64,000 nt of DNA from Anoxynatronum sp033549305 (GTDB taxonomy: Bacteria; Bacillota; Clostridia; Peptostreptococcales; Tindalliaceae), in NCBI GenBank assembly GCA_033549305.1, contig JAWSUV010000001.1, forward strand, positions 23,708 through 87,707, in the 5' to 3' direction. Position 1 is the stretch's first letter. Every line of letters begins with the position of its first letter. The notes beneath the pieces were generated by a model. The model was not told the origin of the DNA and searched no databases. It saw only the letters and a list, made by a program, of their open reading frames with translations. Positions 52,266 through 61,503 of the stretch are shown here, one piece after another. The position numbers were made by a program, and so were the translations under genes.

Positions 52266-52934
52266 CTATCGCTTCAGTGCTTCAGTTGCAACCTGTTTCA
52301 AGTCCTTAACTGCCTGACCAGGATCATTGCTCTTGAAAATAGCAGATCCGGCAACAAATACCCGCGCACCTGCTTTTGCAATATCTCCAATATTTAACGG
52401 GTTAATGCCGCCATCCACCTGAATTTCTGTTTTTGCTCCGATTTCTCGAACTCGTCGTGCCAGATCGCTGATTTTGGGAAGCATGGCCGGAATAAACGCC
52501 TGACCGCCATAGCCGGGATTCACTGTCATGATTAAAACCATATCCAGTTCCTGCAGAACATAATCCAGTGCATTCAGGGGAGTTGATGGATTTAAGGCAA
52601 CACAGGCTTTTGCGCCGGATTCTTTAATTTGGTGAATGGTCCTGTCAAGATGGGGGCAGGTTTCTGCCTGGACAGAAATCAAGTTGGCACCTGCTTTAAC
52701 AAAATCCTCTATGTACTTTTCAGGTTCGATTATCATCAGGTGAACATCAAAAAGCAGCTGGCTTTTTTCCCGCAGGGATGCTATGACCACAGGGCCTATG
52801 GTTATATTGGGTACAAACCTTCCGTCCATGACGTCAACATGCAGGAACTCACAGCCGGCTTCTTCAACCTTCTTCACTTCGTTTCCGAGGGACGAAAAAT
52901 CTGCCGACAGGATTGATGGGGCAATTTTTATCAC
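52266..52934 (-). CDS. rpe: Ribulose-phosphate 3-epimerase
   Basis: The protein is 222 residues. It is a TIM barrel: IAPSILSADFSSLGNEV at the start, HVDVMDGRFVPNITIGP and VDGGINPLNIGDIAKAGA. It interconverts ribulose 5-phosphate and xylulose 5-phosphate. The start is GTG 52934 with GGAGG 7 bases upstream; the ATG further up lies within rsgA. Confidence 0.96.
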   Translation of the reverse strand: MIKIAPSILSADFSSLGNEVKKVEEAGCEFLHVDVMDGRFVPNITIGPVVIASLREKSQLLFDVHLMIIEPEKYIEDFVKAGANLISVQAETCPHLDRTIHQIKESGAKACVALNPSTPLNALDYVLQELDMVLIMTVNPGYGGQAFIPAMLPKISDLARRVREIGAKTEIQVDGGINPLNIGDIAKAGARVFVAGSAIFKSNDPGQAVKDLKQVATEALKR

Positions 52935-52935
52935 G

Positions 52936-53814
52936 TTAATACCTCCGGTTCTTTCGAATTTCCTGTATGATAGTGACATAGTTTTGATACCTGTTAGGAT
53001 GAATACCACCTTCTTTCACAGCATTTTTCACGCTGCAGCCGGGTTCTTCCAAATGCAGGCATGAGTGAAACCGGCAGGTTGTCTGCAGGGCTTCAAAATC
53101 GCGAAAACAATCACGCACTTCCGTTTCATCAAGATAATCCACAGACAGTGTGCTGAAGCCAGGCGTATCCATGATCCATGTAGTTTCATCAATTTGATGC
53201 AGCTCCGAGTGACGTGTCGTATGACGTCCGCGCTGGATTTTTTGGCTGAGACGGCCGGTTTCCAGTGAAAAATGCGGAAACATACTGTTAATCAGTGTTG
53301 ATTTTCCAACTCCTGAAGTCCCTGCCAGAGCTGTTGTTCGATGTCTCAGAGCTTGCTTGAGTGCTGACAGGCCGTCACCACTTTTCGCACTGGTTTCAAT
53401 CACAGCATACCCCATCGTTTCGTATGCCGCTTTTAAGGATCGATTTATTCCCGATTCTGCCAGATCCACTTTATTAAAGCAAATCAATGCCGGCAGATGC
53501 TGGCTTTCAGCCATCATTAAAATACGGTCCAACAGCACATAATTGGGGGCAGGGTGCGTGTATGAAAAAACAACCAGTAACTGGTCCACATTGGCTGCAG
53601 GCGGTCGGATTAATTCATTGAAGCGGGGCAGAACTTCTTCAAGCATGCCTTCCATAGCTGCGCGGTCAGTAATCGTGAACAAGACCTGATCGCCAACCAA
53701 TGGAATCTGTTCTTTTTTTTTCAGTATTCCTCTACCCTTACAGCTTATGATGCCGCTGATAGACTGTACGTAGAAAAACCCGCTGATGGCTTTGACGATT
53801 CTGCCCTGTTCCAT
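52936..53814 (-). CDS. rsgA: Small ribosomal subunit biogenesis GTPase RsgA
   Basis: The protein is 292 residues. An OB-fold precedes a circularly permuted GTPase with NKVDLAE (G4, about 113), LAGTSGVGKSTLIN (G1, about 163) and DTPGFSTL (G3). A C-terminal zinc knuckle CRFHSCLHLEEPGC follows. It monitors late 30S maturation. It follows prkC, a conserved Firmicute pairing. Confidence 0.96.
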   Translation of the reverse strand: MEQGRIVKAISGFFYVQSISGIISCKGRGILKKKEQIPLVGDQVLFTITDRAAMEGMLEEVLPRFNELIRPPAANVDQLLVVFSYTHPAPNYVLLDRILMMAESQHLPALICFNKVDLAESGINRSLKAAYETMGYAVIETSAKSGDGLSALKQALRHRTTALAGTSGVGKSTLINSMFPHFSLETGRLSQKIQRGRHTTRHSELHQIDETTWIMDTPGFSTLSVDYLDETEVRDCFRDFEALQTTCRFHSCLHLEEPGCSVKNAVKEGGIHPNRYQNYVTIIQEIRKNRRY

Positions 53815-53822
53815 AGATCCCC

Positions 53823-55802
53823 CTAAAAAGTGACTTCTGTTGTTTGAACAACCGTTCCATCTATATCAATTTCATACCGCTGTGTCCCTGATCCTGTGAC
53901 GGTGACCTGAAGCCGATCACCTTCCGCATCAATGTTGTGATTCTTGCTGAATATCAGTGTTCGCTGACCGACATCCAATCGGTACATTCTCACTTCCACC
54001 ATACCACTTGTGCCAACGGGTCCAATATTCAGGGTGCGTGTGCTTATCGTTCCAGGCTCCTGAGGCTCGGTTGGTGTTGTGTCGCCAGGATCTTCCGGTT
54101 GGGGTTCAATCACCGGTTCTTCTATCTGCGCTTCTTCGACACCCTTACTGACAGTCAGAATAATAGAAGTGTTTTCAGCGACTTCTCTTCCTGATGGAAC
54201 GCTTTGGCTGATGATGATGTTTTCAACATACTCATTGCTGAAGTCTTCCCTGACTTCACCAATAGACAGGTTTAACCCTTCAAGGGTTGTTCTGGCACTG
54301 TCCAGAGCGACACCCACCAAATTGGGCATGATCACCATTTCCACTTCCGGTCCCTCACTGATCATTAAGTTAACCGTTCCCCCTTCCGGGAGCGGACTGC
54401 CTGCCCGGGGGTCTTGGCGAATAATGGTGCCTTTCGGCAGATCACTGAACACATAACTTTCTTCCCCTACAACAAACCCTTCATCTTCCAGCGCAAACCG
54501 CGCATCATCGAGGTTTTTATATACCACATCCGGGACTTCAACCGCATCCTCAATCGTACTCACAATCAGTTCAACAGGAAAACTTGGCCGCACGGTCATC
54601 CCGGCTGCCGGATTCTGGGAGATCACCCGGTTTGCTTCAACTTCACTGTCAAATCGGAACTCTACTCGATACTGTAAGTCAAGCAGTTCCAACTCATCTC
54701 GTGCTTCATCCAGTGTAAGACCAACCAATTCCGGTACTGTCAGATTGTTTTCTGATCCACTCCCGAAGAGACTGCTGAGATAAAACAATCCAAAGGTAAA
54801 CAATAATGCTGCCACTAACGCGGTTAAAATTCCGGCAATCAGGATAAATCGTGTTTTGCTGGGTTTTTTTCTGCGAATATTTTTTGTGGCAGCCATTTTT
54901 CGGATCACGTCTCCTTTTGTCTGTGTATTGATCTGGGTAGGATTTTCATCCATTTCAGCATCCATTTCTTCCAGTACATAATTCGGATCCGTTTCCATTT
55001 GATTCAGTGCTTCAATGAGTGCTTCTGCAGATTGAAAGCGCGCCACTTGTTCTTTCTGAGTCAACTTCATGATTATTTTTTCCAATCCTTCCGATATGGA
55101 AGGATTCACATCCGAAGGCAGTTCAATGTCCTGTTGCAGGTGTTTTAACGCAATGGTGATGGGACTCTCACCTTCAAAAGGTACTTTTCCGGTAGCCATC
55201 TCGTACATAACAATTCCCAGAGAATACAAGTCGGTTTTGGCATCTGTGTAACCGCCTCTGGCTTGTTCGGGTGAGAAATAATGAACTGAGCCCACCAAAC
55301 TGCCGGTATTGGTCAGTGTCGACGTGGTCGAGGAGAGCGCTATGCCGAAATCAGTGACTTTGGCCTGGTGATCTTCTGTAATCAGTATATTTTGCGGTTT
55401 AATATCCCTGTGAACCACAAAATTGTTATGGGCATGCTGCAGGGCCCGGGCGATCTGCTTTGTGTAATGGATAATCTCTTCCTGATGAAGGGCGCCTTTT
55501 TCCTGAATGACTTTCTTGAGCGTTTTACCACTTACCATTTCCATAACGATATAATACAGATCATCTACCTCTCCCACATCGTACACGTTCACAATATTGG
55601 GATGGGATAAGCTAGCCACTGCCTGTGACTCGCGTTTGAATTTATTCACCAGGTCTTTATCGCTGGTGTATTCATTGCGCAGAATTTTGACTGCGACATA
55701 ACGGTTCAACAACCGGCATTTTGCACGGTAAACCATTGCCATGCCGCCGCCGCCTATTTTTTCAATGATTTCATATCGATTCCCAAGCACTTGACCGATC
55801 AA
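53823..55802 (-). CDS. prkC: PASTA-domain Ser/Thr protein kinase PrkC
   Basis: The protein is 659 residues. The kinase domain has the GGGGMAMVY loop, VAVKIL, HRDIKPQNIL and DFGIALS. One membrane segment (about 320-345) is followed by three PASTA repeats that bind cell-wall muropeptides. A Pro/Glu-rich linker and a roughly 75-residue extracellular beta-rich end complete the protein. The start is TTG 55802, because GGTGATC matches the extended anti-Shine-Dalgarno with good spacing and gives the family-typical MIGQVLGNRYEI. ATG 55826 has no spaced site. It pairs with prpC. Confidence 0.95.
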   Translation of the reverse strand: MIGQVLGNRYEIIEKIGGGGMAMVYRAKCRLLNRYVAVKILRNEYTSDKDLVNKFKRESQAVASLSHPNIVNVYDVGEVDDLYYIVMEMVSGKTLKKVIQEKGALHQEEIIHYTKQIARALQHAHNNFVVHRDIKPQNILITEDHQAKVTDFGIALSSTTSTLTNTGSLVGSVHYFSPEQARGGYTDAKTDLYSLGIVMYEMATGKVPFEGESPITIALKHLQQDIELPSDVNPSISEGLEKIIMKLTQKEQVARFQSAEALIEALNQMETDPNYVLEEMDAEMDENPTQINTQTKGDVIRKMAATKNIRRKKPSKTRFILIAGILTALVAALLFTFGLFYLSSLFGSGSENNLTVPELVGLTLDEARDELELLDLQYRVEFRFDSEVEANRVISQNPAAGMTVRPSFPVELIVSTIEDAVEVPDVVYKNLDDARFALEDEGFVVGEESYVFSDLPKGTIIRQDPRAGSPLPEGGTVNLMISEGPEVEMVIMPNLVGVALDSARTTLEGLNLSIGEVREDFSNEYVENIIISQSVPSGREVAENTSIILTVSKGVEEAQIEEPVIEPQPEDPGDTTPTEPQEPGTISTRTLNIGPVGTSGMVEVRMYRLDVGQRTLIFSKNHNIDAEGDRLQVTVTGSGTQRYEIDIDGTVVQTTEVTF

Positions 55803-55806
55803 TGGA

Positions 55807-56556
55807 TCACCAGCTTTCTTCTGCATCCTGCTGAATGTTCACCAGCAAGACCGTAATGTTATCATGGCCTCCGCGCTCATTGGCCAGTTGCACTAACTTC
55901 TCAACAATTATCTGCTCCGGTTCATATTGTTGTATCAACTGCAACATTTCATTGTCTGCAACTAGATTTGTCAACCCGTCGGTACATAATAAAACGCGGT
56001 CATTAACTTTAAGTGAGACCGGAATTAAATCTGCACGCACACTGTCTCCCATCCCCAAAGCCCGTGTGATCACATGTTTTTGTGGATGATGCTGTACTTC
56101 TTCAGCTGTCAATTCGCCACGTCGGTATAATTCTGCCACCAACGAGTGGTCCTCTGTCACCTGCACAAGTCTCTCTCCATTCAAAATATAAGCCCGGCTG
56201 TCTCCGACATGGCCGATCAGTGACTGCCTTCCGCAGTGAAAAAGCAGGGTCAGTGTTGTTCCCATTCCTGCACACTCAGGTTCAATGGCAGCATATTCCA
56301 GGATTCGTTTGTTTGCCCTGCTGAATGCTTCATAAAGTATTCCTTTGGCTGATGTCGGGTCCATGTCAGGTGACATATATTTTATGACATGCTCCCGGAC
56401 GACTTCCACCGCCATCCGACTGGCAACCTCACCGCACTGGTGGCCCCCCATGCCATCGGCAATAATATACAGACAACATCCGTTTTCATGGATAGCGTAA
56501 TCATCCTGATTAATCTCCCGAACTTTTCCCGCATCTGTGCAGACACCTGTTTTCAT
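55807..56556 (-). CDS. prpC: PP2C-type protein phosphatase PrpC/Stp
   Basis: The protein is 249 residues. Metal-site motifs of the PPM family are NQDDY (about 16-20), IADGMGGH (about 33-40), GHVGDSRAYIL, CTDGLTNLV and GGHDNITVLLV. It dephosphorylates PrkC and its targets. ATG 56556 overlaps the rlmN stop as ATGA with GGGAGG upstream. Confidence 0.96.
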   Translation of the reverse strand: MKTGVCTDAGKVREINQDDYAIHENGCCLYIIADGMGGHQCGEVASRMAVEVVREHVIKYMSPDMDPTSAKGILYEAFSRANKRILEYAAIEPECAGMGTTLTLLFHCGRQSLIGHVGDSRAYILNGERLVQVTEDHSLVAELYRRGELTAEEVQHHPQKHVITRALGMGDSVRADLIPVSLKVNDRVLLCTDGLTNLVADNEMLQLIQQYEPEQIIVEKLVQLANERGGHDNITVLLVNIQQDAEESW

Positions 56557-57611
56557 CGCGGTTCCTCCCAATGTATGCCTTCATTGCTGTTCTGCGTTCT
56601 TCGTTTCAGTTGGCCGCAGGCAGCATCAATGTCATTTCCCATTTCTCTTCTGACACTCACGGGAATTCCTTTGCTTTCTAAAGTGTTCTTAAACAGCTTA
56701 ATATCGTCACTGCTCCCTGAACGATAATGAGACCCTTCAACCGGATTAACCGGAATCAGGTTTACATGGCACAACCTGTTTTTTAAGAGTGTGGCAAGTG
56801 CCTTCATATCCAATACTGAATTATTTACATCTTTAATTAAGGCATATTCATAAGTCACCCGCCGACCTGTTTTTTGAGCATATGCATCACAGGCTTCCAC
56901 CAGTTCTTGAATCGCATACCGTCTGGCAATGGGCATCAGTCTGCGCCGCACTTCATCACTGGCGGCATGCAGAGAGACGGCCAGGTTAATGGGCAGTTCA
57001 TAGTCTGCAAGCTGGTGAATCTCAGGAATCAGACCACATGTGGACAAGGTAATATGTCTCATGCTGATGTGAAGGCCTGCTTCATGATTAACAATTTTTA
57101 TTAATTTTACTACTTCCTGCAGGTTCTGTAAAGGTTCGCCGCTTCCCATCAGGACCACATGGCTGATTCGCTCCACCTGATCCGCTGACATAGCAATGAT
57201 TTGATCCAACATTTCTGCTGTTGTCAGATTACGGATTAAACCTTCCTGCCCAGACGCACAAAAAGCGCACCCCATGGCACATCCAACCTGAGTCGACAGG
57301 CAGGCACTGGTTCCATGGTGATATTTCATCAGAACACTTTCGATCAGTTCTCCGTCTGGCAGCTGAAACAGGTATTTCGTGGTGCCGTCCTGATGCGACA
57401 CCTGTTTTTTAATTATGTCCAGTTTTGTGATGAAGTACTGATTTTTCAATTTATCTCTGTCATTCTTTGGCAGATTGGTCATTTTGTCAATGTCTTTAAC
57501 GCCCTTTTGAAGCCACTGAAATATTTGCTGCCCTCGAAATAACGGCCAGCCAATGTCACTCATTGCGGTGGTCAATTCTGCCAAAGATAAATTCAGTAAG
57601 TCCCTTTTCAA
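56553..57611 (-). CDS. rlmN: 23S rRNA A2503 / tRNA A37 methyltransferase RlmN
   Basis: The protein is 352 residues. It is a radical SAM enzyme with CAMGCAFCASG (CxxxCxxC, about 117-127) and the C-terminal methyl-carrying cysteine in AACGQLK. It methylates C2 of adenosine. The start is TTG 57611 (GGAGAG 7 bases upstream), giving the family-typical MKRDLLNLSLAEL; ATG 57626 lacks a ribosome-binding site. Confidence 0.94.
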   Translation of the reverse strand: MKRDLLNLSLAELTTAMSDIGWPLFRGQQIFQWLQKGVKDIDKMTNLPKNDRDKLKNQYFITKLDIIKKQVSHQDGTTKYLFQLPDGELIESVLMKYHHGTSACLSTQVGCAMGCAFCASGQEGLIRNLTTAEMLDQIIAMSADQVERISHVVLMGSGEPLQNLQEVVKLIKIVNHEAGLHISMRHITLSTCGLIPEIHQLADYELPINLAVSLHAASDEVRRRLMPIARRYAIQELVEACDAYAQKTGRRVTYEYALIKDVNNSVLDMKALATLLKNRLCHVNLIPVNPVEGSHYRSGSSDDIKLFKNTLESKGIPVSVRREMGNDIDAACGQLKRRTQNSNEGIHWEEPR

Positions 57612-57626
57612 TCCATTTCTCTCCAT

Positions 57627-58991
57627 TCAGTTATGGCGTCGCCTTAGTTTTGCAACAAAAAATCCATCCAGATGTTCGTGTAGATGAGGCCCCATTTGAA
57701 TCATACCTTCATCCGTGATGGCAGAAGAAATGTGCATCGATTCATGCAGCGGTTCCAGTGGCTGTAGTGAAAATTCCGGTTGTTTGTCCAAAAATGTTTC
57801 GATAATGTTCCGGTTCTCCATATGAAAATAGGTGCATGTCGCATAGAGCAAAAAACCACCCGGTTTGACCATTTCCGCCGCATTTGCCAGCAGCTGCTGT
57901 TGTAGGTCGGGGAATTGGAGCACTTCTGTTTCTGTTTTATGGAGCTTCAATTCCGGCTTTTTCCGTATCATTCCCATGCTGGAACAGGGGGCATCCAGCA
58001 GAACCCGGTCGGCATATCCTTCCCACTGGTGATCTGGTGTCCGGCCATCTTTCACCACCGTCCGAATGATTTGACACCCTAATCTGCGGGCATGCATATC
58101 AACTTGACGGATACGTTTTTCAGATAGATCCCGCGCCAGTATGACTCCATGGTTTTTCATCCGCTGTGCAATGAAAGTAGTCTTTCCGCCCGGTGCGGCA
58201 GCCACATCAATAATTTTTTCCCCAGGCTGTGGGTCAAGCCAGTGAACTGCAAGCATGGAGACAATGCTTTGAATCTGAAAAAGACCATTATAGTAAGATG
58301 CAGCGCGGGTGATTAAGCCGGATGAACGTGTCACTTGATACGCTTCTGGGAGCCACCCAGTTTCTTTTATCTCAAAACCGTCCTGTCCGATTTTTTGAGA
58401 CAGTATTTCGGTGCTTCCCTTCAGGAGATTCAACCGAATGGTTAGAACTGGCGGTTTTTGATGCGATTCAAGTATTTTTATAACGTTTTCTTGAGAATAA
58501 TCCTGTCGAAGGCGTTTAATCAGCCATTCCGGATGCGAATACCGGAGGGATGGCTGTTGCTGGAAGATCTGTTGAAGGAAAACCTCACGGTCGGTCGCTT
58601 TCGCTATCTCCCTGACAATGGAGCGCAAAACGGCATTAACGAATCCGGCGGCTTTCGGTGTTTCAATCTTGATCAGTCCGACCGCTTCGTTTATGACTGC
58701 ATAAGCAGGAATTCGGTCAGCAAAAAGGATCTGGTATGCGGAAATGCGCAGGATCCCCCTGACTGATGAATCAATGCCGGTGATGGGTCTGGCCGCGTGT
58801 TTTTGCAGAACGGAATCGATGAGCATGATCTGCTCCAGCGTTCCATATACCAGGCGGAGAAATAATCCCTGATCCTCAGATGACCAGTCCGTTTTCTTAA
58901 GCCATTCAGCTGTCACCACATTGGAAAACTGTTTTTTGACCAGAATCTTTTCAAGTGAATGAGCAGCTGCAAGACGTGGTTTTATGATCAA
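57627..58991 (-). CDS. rsmB: 16S rRNA (cytosine-967-C5)-methyltransferase RsmB
   Basis: The protein is 454 residues. An N-terminal NusB-like domain (about 1-140) precedes a Rossmann SAM domain with VAAAPGGKTTFIA (about 265-277), DAPCSSMGMIRKKPEL and TCTYFHMEN catalytic segments. The start is TTG 58991 with GGGAGG 7 bases upstream; the longer frame begins inside the preceding terminator. Confidence 0.94.
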   Translation of the reverse strand: MIIKPRLAAAHSLEKILVKKQFSNVVTAEWLKKTDWSSEDQGLFLRLVYGTLEQIMLIDSVLQKHAARPITGIDSSVRGILRISAYQILFADRIPAYAVINEAVGLIKIETPKAAGFVNAVLRSIVREIAKATDREVFLQQIFQQQPSLRYSHPEWLIKRLRQDYSQENVIKILESHQKPPVLTIRLNLLKGSTEILSQKIGQDGFEIKETGWLPEAYQVTRSSGLITRAASYYNGLFQIQSIVSMLAVHWLDPQPGEKIIDVAAAPGGKTTFIAQRMKNHGVILARDLSEKRIRQVDMHARRLGCQIIRTVVKDGRTPDHQWEGYADRVLLDAPCSSMGMIRKKPELKLHKTETEVLQFPDLQQQLLANAAEMVKPGGFLLYATCTYFHMENRNIIETFLDKQPEFSLQPLEPLHESMHISSAITDEGMIQMGPHLHEHLDGFFVAKLRRRHN

Positions 58992-59027
58992 TGGAGAACC
59001 TCCCGGAATTTTCAAACTGGTGGCATA

Positions 59028-59051
59028 AAGAAAGGCGTTCTGAACGCCTTT
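59028..59051 (-). terminator. Hairpin terminator after the zinc peptidase gene
   Basis: AAAGGCGTT and AACGCCTTT pair perfectly over 9 bp with a 3-base loop and are followed by TTCTTTATG, a modest T-run. It sits just after the stop codon and before rsmB. Confidence 0.65.
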
Positions 59052-59059
59052 GAGTAGCA

Positions 59060-59743
59060 TTAAGATCTTCTGTTTCTCAACAAGATCAGTCGCAACAATT
59101 GGGCTACCGCCGTCGCCATCGCTGCGACGTACGTCAATGCAGCTGCATTGAGTACCTTTCGGGAAGATGAAACTTCATCGGCTGCCAGAAATCCGTGTTC
59201 TGTCAATAACTGCATCGCCCGGCTGCTGGCATTAAACTCCACCGGCAGTGTGATAATCTGAAACGCGACTGCTGCCGTAAACAACAAGATGCCGATATCG
59301 ATCATCCCGAGGGAATCGAAGATGAATCCGCCGATAACAAAAACCCAGGCCATGGAAGATCCAAACCGGGCAATGGGGAAAATGGCATTGCGCATGGATA
59401 GTGGTGCGTATCCGTTGGCATGCTGAATGGCATGACCAACTTCATGTGCCGCAACACTTACCGCTGCAACAGAAGTGCCCTGGTAAACTTCTCTGGATAA
59501 ACGCAGTACGCGGGACCGTGGATCATAATGATCAGAAAGATATCCCTGAGCCATTTCCACTGGAACGTTTTGCAGGTTCTTCCCGTCTAAAATGGCACGT
59601 GCCACCTCCCTGCCGGTATACCCTTTTTGGGCAGCCACTTTGAGAAAACGGGCAAAAGTCGATTTTACTCTGTTCTGTGCATACAGCGCAAAAAGAATCG
59701 CTGGAATTAATACAATAAAACTTCCATCAAAAGGATACATCAT
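59060..59743 (-). CDS. Membrane zinc metallopeptidase (YugP family)
   Basis: The protein is 227 residues. A membrane segment at the N-terminus is followed by AAHEVGHAIQH (HExxH zinc motif, about 98-108) and then three further hydrophobic segments. This is the layout of the YugP/DUF zinc peptidase family, whose substrates are unknown. The ATG overlaps the stop of the DUF116 gene as ATGA. The cluster fmt-DUF116-peptidase-rsmB recurs in my recollection of other clostridia. Confidence 0.85.
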   Translation of the reverse strand: MMYPFDGSFIVLIPAILFALYAQNRVKSTFARFLKVAAQKGYTGREVARAILDGKNLQNVPVEMAQGYLSDHYDPRSRVLRLSREVYQGTSVAAVSVAAHEVGHAIQHANGYAPLSMRNAIFPIARFGSSMAWVFVIGGFIFDSLGMIDIGILLFTAAVAFQIITLPVEFNASSRAMQLLTEHGFLAADEVSSSRKVLNAAALTYVAAMATAVAQLLRLILLRNRRS

Positions 59744-60519
59744 GTTTTACCACCTCTCAGAAATCGTTTAATGACCGATTCAACTTCATCCAGATCAACT
59801 CGGGTGTTGAGACACGGCCCCTCAGGCCGTTCGTTGATCAGTGCATAGACAGGTATTTGCTGGACGTCCATTAATCCACTGATTAAATCCCTTTCACAGG
59901 CGATGGCGATGACCAGTGCAGGGTTTTTTTCCTGTATCCGTTTTCGGGCCAGCGTTCCGCCCGTGACCACGACTGTCTCCACTCCATAACGGTGCTGGAG
60001 AGAGAGGAGTCCGGCGATATTGCAGGCGCCGCATTCCTGGCACAAATGAATATCATTGGTGATCTTTATGCCACAGTCAGACAGCTGCAGGCAGTGGGGT
60101 GTTAAAATTAACATTTCGTCTGCTGCATATTTTTTTTCACTGTTTAAGAGTGTCTGGTTGTTTAATTGGGCATAAGCTCTTCGGATCTCATTTTGATCTT
60201 TCCCCAGCAGCTTCCCCAAGCTTGTCAGGATGGGGTAAAGCCAATGTAAATACATCTCAGAATGGGTCAAAATCGAGCTTGGAACGATTTTATTATACCA
60301 TAAACGATTGAATGCCACTATGCCTGTCAAGGTAATAATGGTTATGGCAATCAGTATAAGCACCAACAGGATACCCATGAGCCGGTACCACATTAGACTG
60401 CCTCCCGCCAGCAGCCATAAAAGGAATCCGACAGAAGCCATCAGGAGTGCCAAAAGAATCCTCATCAGCAAGATGGTGGCCTTTATACTGGTATGCCATT
60501 TTTGTTCTGATACAGCCAT
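59740..60519 (-). CDS. DUF116-family membrane protein with cysteine cluster
   Basis: The protein is 259 residues. Two membrane segments (about 15-75) are followed by a cytoplasmic part with HCLQLSDCG and CQECGACNIAGL, clustered cysteines that resemble iron-sulfur or zinc ligands. A Rossmann-like section with VTGGTLARKRI and CERDLISGL ends the protein. The function is unknown. ATG 60519 has GGGAG 9 bases upstream. It is coupled to the downstream zinc peptidase by an ATGA overlap and lies 4 bp after fmt. Confidence 0.85.
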   Translation of the reverse strand: MAVSEQKWHTSIKATILLMRILLALLMASVGFLLWLLAGGSLMWYRLMGILLVLILIAITIITLTGIVAFNRLWYNKIVPSSILTHSEMYLHWLYPILTSLGKLLGKDQNEIRRAYAQLNNQTLLNSEKKYAADEMLILTPHCLQLSDCGIKITNDIHLCQECGACNIAGLLSLQHRYGVETVVVTGGTLARKRIQEKNPALVIAIACERDLISGLMDVQQIPVYALINERPEGPCLNTRVDLDEVESVIKRFLRGGKT

Positions 60520-60523
60520 AACA

Positions 60524-61459
60524 TCAGACTCCCAAGCGCTGATTTTTTTCCAAGTGATTGCCCTGTGAAAAATCATGAACTGTCATTCGCTTTTTCCCTT
60601 CCAGCTGGACTTCCTGTACCAACAGGCATCCTGACCCGGTACTGACTCTCATTCCTTCAGACGCAACAGCGGTGATGGTTCCCGGAAATGAATCCTCACA
60701 CCCTGTCTCCACTTGCGCTTTCCATATTTTCAGCATTTTACCCAGGTAAGTGGTGTGCGCTGCTGGCCAGGGTTGTGTTCCACGAATCAGCGCATCAATC
60801 TGTTCCGCTTTTTGAAACCAGTCAATCCTGCCTGATTCTTTCGTTAAGCGCGGTGCATAGGTGGCCAGTTGATGATTCTGAGCAGTCGGTACCAAATCAC
60901 CGGAAGTAATGGCATGAATGGTCATTTTTAGCGTTTTAGCCCCAAGCACCGCCATCCGGTCATGAAGTGAAACAGCTGTTTCATCAGAAGAAATTCTCAC
61001 TTTTTCCTGCATCAGGATGGGGCCTGTATCCATCCCTTCATCCATCAGTATGGTTGTAATGCCCGTTTCGGTTAAACCGTCAATGAGGCATTGCTGAATC
61101 GGTGCAGCACCGCGATAAGCAGGCAGGAGAGATGCATGAACATTAATGCAGCCGTATCGTGGCATTGTTAACACCTGAGAAGGAAGAAAAAGACCATAAG
61201 CGACCACTACTACCAGCTCCGGTTTCCATTCCTGCAGGGGCATCATAAACGCTGGAATTTTGGCCGATATCGGCTGATAAACTGGCAATTCAAGCTGCAA
61301 TGCCTTTTCTTTCACTGGAGGTTCAGCTAAATGATAACCCCTTCCTTTTGGTCGGTCAGGCTGTGTATACACTCCCTGCAGCTCAATATCAGACATGCCG
61401 GCAAGCATCTCCAGACAGGGAACTGCAAAGTGAGGGGTACCCATAAAAACGGTGCGCAT
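60524..61459 (-). CDS. fmt: Methionyl-tRNA formyltransferase
   Basis: The protein is 311 residues. VFMGTPHFAVPCLEML is at the start. The catalytic region is NVHASLLPAYRGAAPIQQC (about 109-127), and a C-terminal OB-like tRNA-binding domain follows. It formylates initiator Met-tRNA using 10-formyl-THF. ATG 61459 has AGGAGG 7 bases upstream; it lies 45 bp after def. Confidence 0.97.
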   Translation of the reverse strand: MRTVFMGTPHFAVPCLEMLAGMSDIELQGVYTQPDRPKGRGYHLAEPPVKEKALQLELPVYQPISAKIPAFMMPLQEWKPELVVVVAYGLFLPSQVLTMPRYGCINVHASLLPAYRGAAPIQQCLIDGLTETGITTILMDEGMDTGPILMQEKVRISSDETAVSLHDRMAVLGAKTLKMTIHAITSGDLVPTAQNHQLATYAPRLTKESGRIDWFQKAEQIDALIRGTQPWPAAHTTYLGKMLKIWKAQVETGCEDSFPGTITAVASEGMRVSTGSGCLLVQEVQLEGKKRMTVHDFSQGNHLEKNQRLGV

Positions 61460-61503
61460 ATTATACCTCCTGTCAGACATTCGTGAGTTTGTAACTGCTG
61501 ACA

